A DNA stretch of 64,000 bases from Ischnura elegans. Its lineage: Eukaryota; Arthropoda; Insecta; Odonata; Coenagrionidae. Both the position numbers and the translations under genes were made by a program. Below are positions 59,700 to 64,000 of this stretch, one piece after another. The DNA lies in assembly GCF_921293095.1 (NCBI RefSeq), contig NC_060259.1:4774001-4838000 (forward strand), read 5' to 3'. Each line of letters starts with the position of its first letter. The first letter of the stretch is position 1. The notes under the pieces are model-generated. The model was not told where the DNA came from, ran no database searches, and was given only the letters and a program-made list of their open reading frames with translations.

Positions 59700-61017
59700 A
59701 TAAACTTGAGTTATTTTTAAGCCATAGACAACATATCAACTACCTCCTATGGACTTTTACTTAGTAGTGAACAAAATTTCAATGCTGTGCACTGTTCTCG
59801 AATATCAGCTATTTCCAAAATCGAAGAGATTAAAAAACTCTTTGAATGAAAACTGTCACAGGAGCTCGCAACTACCATCTAAAACCACGCCATTTTGCAT
59901 AGTGACTCAGAAAGGGTGGTTGAACACCCATGTAACGAGAGAATCCCAAACTATATAGATGATGCACACAATGATTTCCGTGCCGTTATTTATGGGTCTC
60001 TTCTACTATCGAAAGAATAATTATAATTCCCAGAAACTTTTAAAAAGAAGATATTTTATTTGGCATAAGAATTAGTGGTGGAACACACAAAAAACAGGTC
60101 TCAAATCACTTTTTTAACCTTTTCCCTACGAAGGCCGTGTTTTCACAGCTTTGCAGCCAAGCATGACAAGTGGGTCCCAAGCGTCATTAGGGTCCCTCGG
60201 CGCGAGAGGTCCGACCCTTTCTTATTGTCCGCCTGGGGATTATCTCGGTCCATTCCCGCACTTAGTGTCCCACTCAAGGAAGGTGCTCATGGTCACTTAT
60301 TTGTTTATAAGTTAGAATAACTAAAAATGTACATGTTGCATTTACTGAAAATCAATGCCAAGAATTACATTCGGTATCTTCTGCTGATTGGTTCCAAATT
60401 TTAAACGGAACTGTAGCGTTCATATTAACAGAGTTCATCATCACATAGAACAAATTTTGGAGACGCTACGGTTAGATACTTAATTGTTATTTTTAAAACT
60501 CACTAGCAAATTTATTGGAGCGATATTGTAATGATTTACATCTAAAAATATACATTACTCTGTTAGCCACATTCAAAGTGTACATTTGCGGTGAAATTCG
60601 ATAAAATATCCCATTTAACTCCTATGAAAAAAAGCCCTCGCAATGTAATAAAATATGATTCTCTTCTCTTTCTCATTTCGTGCATAATATGAATTTATAT
60701 TTATCTAAGTGAAATTGCTTTATAAATACAATTTAGCCATTTCAAACAACGAATTTGTAAGATTCGAGCAGTTTTGAGAGAATTTTTCAGGAAAATATTC
60801 TTCTAAAAAAATTCAAAATGTTTCATTCTCATATTTTTATAGAACTCGTGGACAGCCGTGGCAAATGAGGAGTGTGTGGATTTGGGCGTCATGGATCTAA
60901 AATATGTAAATATCATAAATCGTAAATACCTAGAAGTATGCTAGGAACATTGAAAGATTTCATTCCCTTTAAAGTATTTGTTGGTCTATGATACACCATA
61001 TGTGTCTCAATATAGTC
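59700..61017. other. Repeat-poor stretch without a gene
   Basis: AT-rich. At 60115-60240 there is a GC-richer segment beginning AACCTTTTCCCTACGAAGG that resembles the termini of some insect MITEs, but no partner end was found. Confidence 0.4.
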
Positions 61018-61172
61018 CCCCCTTTTTTTTCCAAAAATGCCTGTGGTAAAAGTAAAGGGGGGGGGACGATATTCAAACACATTTTTTTAACTTTTCCGGA
61101 AACTGAAGCCTCAAAATGAGGGGGAGGGGACTATATTCAGAGGGGGACTATATTCGGTGAAATACGGTAATG
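61018..61172. mobile_element. Small inverted-repeat element with CTATATTC termini
   Basis: CAATATAGTCCCCCC on the left faces GGGGGACTATATTC and GGTGAAATACGGTA on the right. The outermost CCGTATTT on the complement recalls the Tigger-like terminus at 53423. No TSD could be assigned. Confidence 0.45.
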
Positions 61173-61369
61173 CCCTTTTGCTGAAAACCCTAAAAATAAC
61201 CGTTCAACTTCGTTTAAAGGTTCTAGAGGCGTTGCAAAATGAAAGGTATACATTGATGAACTGACATTTGCTGCAATAGTAACAATTTAAAAAAATTAAA
61301 ATCGCACAAGTAACAATAAAATGACCGCAAAAGTACGCAGTGATGGGCTGCCTTCGGGAAAAGGGTCGA

Positions 61370-63150
61370 GGATTATATTTGCCCACCCCCTCGCTGGTAT
61401 CTCTATCTTTTCGTGATGAGGGGGCTTGCGTGCCTAAGTGAACCTGAGAGCTATGCCGGCGGGAGCAAAAGCTCCTGGTAGGGCCACCCAAGCCGGACAG
61501 GTCAAAGGGGATAGGCCCGACAAAAACAGATACCCTGGTCCTCCAGGTTGGGGGTTGGGCGTGGGGCTAACAATCCCACACCGTAAAAAAAATGTTCTGT
61601 TACGAAACCCATAAAGAAGCCTCGGAATACGGACGGATTTAAGGATAATGACACTGGCAAACGATCAGGAACTCGACAACGGAATACAACATTGACCTTA
61701 GCTACATGGAATGTAAGGACCATGTTGAAGGCTGGAAAAATGGCAGAGATCGCTGAAGAAGTATTGAAATATGGGATAGATGTAGTGGCGTTACAAGAAA
61801 TAAGATGGAATGGAAATGGAAGAGTGGATAAAAAGGACTACTCAATGTTCTATAGTGGGCCTAAACTGAGAACTGGACAATGTGGAACAGGGTTTATCCT
61901 TAATAACAAAATGAAGCAAAGCTGCTTAGGGTATGAACCTCTGGGGGATAGAATGTGTAAGATAAGGCTCAAAGGACGTTTTAGAAACTTATCTATCATC
62001 TCAGCTTATGCACCCACAGAAGATGCTAATGATGATGAGAAGAATGCCTTCTATGATCAACTGGATAGAGAATGCAGCAAGATACCTAAATATGATATGT
62101 TGATTCTCCTAGGAGGTTTCAATGCAAAAATAGGAAGAGAGGACTTCTTGCAGCATGTAGCTGGAAAACACTCTTTACATACTGAAACAAATGGAAACGG
62201 AATGATGCTAAGCCAGCTGGCAGAAGCTAAGGGCTAATAATCAAAAGTACCTGTTTTGCTCACAAAGATATTCATAAGGGAACATGGAAAATGGCAGGTA
62301 CAGGAGTGGTCAACCAAATTGATCACGTTCTGGTTTCCAGAAGACATGCATCTTCAGTCATTGACATAAGGTCTGCAAGAGGCCCAAACTGTGATTCAGA
62401 CCATTATTTGGTAAAGGCCAAGCTCAGGGAAAGAATTGCGAATGTGGGACGTATTAAAGGACCCAAGAGGATACAGTGGAGAGTGGAAAAGTTCAGACAA
62501 CCAGCAGCTGTAGCCCAATATCAGGAAATCCTGGGTAAGAAACTAGAAGAAGGAGCAGAGAACCTGAGTGTAAACGACTCGGTAGAGAGAAAATGGCTTA
62601 ATATAAAGAAGGCTATGGAAGAGGCTGCAGAGGAGACCATAGGAGAAAGAAAGAGAACAAGGAATGAAGAATGGTTTGATAATGAGTGCAAGAAAGGAAG
62701 AATATAGATCGAAGGAACACCATCCAGAAAGAGACAAGACAAAATGTTGAAAGATATAAAGAAAGCAGAAGACAAGCAAATAAAATACTATGAAAAAAGA
62801 AAAAAACAGTACTTAAAAGGGTTTGTGGAGAAGATTGAGGAACTGAACACACAAAATGAAAGTAGAAAGTTATACCAGGCAATCAAACGGATGACGAATA
62901 AATTTCAACCAAGAACAAACGCATGTAAGGATAAGAATGGGAGGTTGGTTGGAACAGAGGAAGAAGTAATGGGAAGATGGGCCGAGTACTTTAAGGAATT
63001 GCTGAATGTCAATGAGATAGATGAGGAAGATGAGGAGGATGGAGAAATGTTGGACATAAGGGTGGACACCAATATTAGTAGGCCAACAATTGAGGAGGTG
63101 GAGGAGTCGTTAAAACGGCAGTGGAATGGGAGAGCTCCAGGGGAAGATCA
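61370..63150 (+). mobile_element. LINE (non-LTR retrotransposon), 3'-truncated
   Basis: A GC-rich leader contains GGGCCACCCAAGCCGGACAG and CCTGGTCCTCCAGGTTG, familiar from RTE/CR1-type arthropod LINEs. The endonuclease and the linker to the reverse transcriptase follow. Similarity stops at about 63145, just after the start of the reverse transcriptase, where unrelated AT-rich sequence begins. The RT core, the 3' end and the tail are missing. Confidence 0.85.
61692..63140 (+). pseudogene. LINE ORF2 remnant: endonuclease and start of reverse transcriptase
   Basis: The first frame (61692-62237) begins MTLATWNVRTMLKAGKMAEI. It has VALQEIRWNGNG (catalytic Glu) and LISAYAPTEDAN-type strands. LILLGGFNAKIG stands where the family normally has GDFNA, so Gly replaces the conserved Asp. 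A one-base shift near 62232 moves to the frame containing QIDHVLVSRR and SDHYLVKAKL, the final Asp and His of the APE-type endonuclease. An in-frame TAG at 62705 breaks the linker. The frame then goes on to EEVEESLKRQWNGRAPGEDQM, the usual entry to the RT domain. With a shift, a stop, a lost active-site residue and a truncation, it is inactive. Affinity to RTE or CR1-like groups is from memory. Confidence 0.88.
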
Positions 63151-64000
63151 AATGGGGAACTTGCATGAATTTTTTTTATTTCATAGGCGGACAGAAAATT
63201 ATTTTCTGAATACAACAAAGAAAACCGCATGTAAATCTGAGTTTTCCTTCGCGAGATATTTAATGATAAATATAACGAATTTTAAAGCGCGGGAAAAACT
63301 CCCTCACCCCCCAAGCCACTGCCGACGAAGCCTCGATGACGTCAAAGGTGCCTAAACATCACGCGAAGCTATTGTTGTGATTGTTTGTAATAGTTGCCAG
63401 CAGTTGTGAGAGCTTCGTTTGTTAGATGTGTTGATTATTTTATATTTAAAGATAAATATCCGACGATAGAGGCTTGGAAGCCCTCGTATTTTGCATTATT
63501 TATAATATTAATATCTGAGTAAGGGCATAAAATATAAAACTGGAGCAGTTAAACCAAAAATTTTATAATACCTAAATAACATCGTTGTAGGAGTCTGAGC
63601 CACGGCCATTGGAAGAGGGATACGTTAATTGTAAGTTGATGTTATCGACGGCATATCATTCATTTTAGTATGTAATTAGAACAATTTTGATGTTTACTAA
63701 TGCCCGCTTAGCTTTTATATACAATAACTTCATCCGTTTATTCGTAGGAACCGGAGAATTCGTCGTTTAGGACTGTCTGTGCTTGTATTATGGGGTGAAT
63801 TCCAGCCAATGCAACTTTTGCTCGCTGATTGGAGACATCTAGGAACATTTTTGTGCCAAAATAGTGTTATTTTCAACGTGACATCTCCCGTTAAGCTACT
63901 GATTATATGAAAGTATACCGGGACTAGCCACGGTGATAACTTTTTATGGAGTCACCCGCAATGCACAAATAGTGCGAAAAAATCCACAGAGGAAAAATCA
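63151..64000. other. Right-edge stretch without recognised genes
   Basis: This is AT-rich sequence after the LINE truncation point. There are CGTCGA and CGACGATAGAGG words, but no coding frame, terminus or tandem repeat could be supported. Confidence 0.4.

Overview
This is nuclear DNA of an arthropod, most likely an insect. That is inferred from intron-containing gene ends, the repertoire of class I and II transposons, and copies of a repeat that begins CATCTACATCTACATAATAC, which I recall from arthropod genomes. Nothing supports a bacterial or organellar origin. Only two host genes are visible, both partial and both on the minus strand. At the left edge are the first three coding exons of a glyoxylate/hydroxypyruvate reductase (GRHPR-like, 1280-1929). 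At 57669-57797 is the last coding exon of a SPEN-type SPOC-domain protein. Nearly everything between them is repeat.

From 2.2 to 26.6 kb lies a nest of inverted-repeat DNA transposons whose order can be read from target-site duplications (TSDs). C1 (2206-9398) holds element A (2423-5702) and element E (7307-9287). C2 (10017-26180) holds F (11702-25910), which holds B (12073-25540), which holds G (12291-15213) and several small hAT-type MITEs. B also carries six copies of a roughly 540-bp tandem repeat, with a decayed inverted counterpart on its other side. C3 (26302-26567) is a fragment almost identical to the left end of C1.

From 26.7 to 37.9 kb a roughly 348-bp tandem repeat is split twice. 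The first insertion is a young minus-strand Ty3/Gypsy element (27663-30180) with identical LTRs; its gag is fused in frame to RNase H and integrase by an internal deletion. The second is a 6.9-kb terminal-inverted-repeat element (30839-37731) carrying a THAP-domain gene. From 37.9 to 42.1 kb there is a decayed Ulp1/C48 peptidase reading frame, 131-bp repeats rich in GGGTAC, and a Harbinger-like element with a hAT-type element inside it.

From 42.2 to 52.2 kb four units of about 1.9-3.0 kb stand head to tail. Each ends in a cluster of perfect GC-rich palindromes (GGCGGCGAAGCCGCC and relatives) followed by a terminal hairpin; I infer a Helitron-like or otherwise undescribed non-coding element. 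From 52.2 to 64 kb are a Tigger-like remnant, the SPEN gene end, a mariner fragment, several small inverted-repeat elements and a broken LINE with an endonuclease domain. Junctions were read by eye. Family names without coding evidence are inferences.
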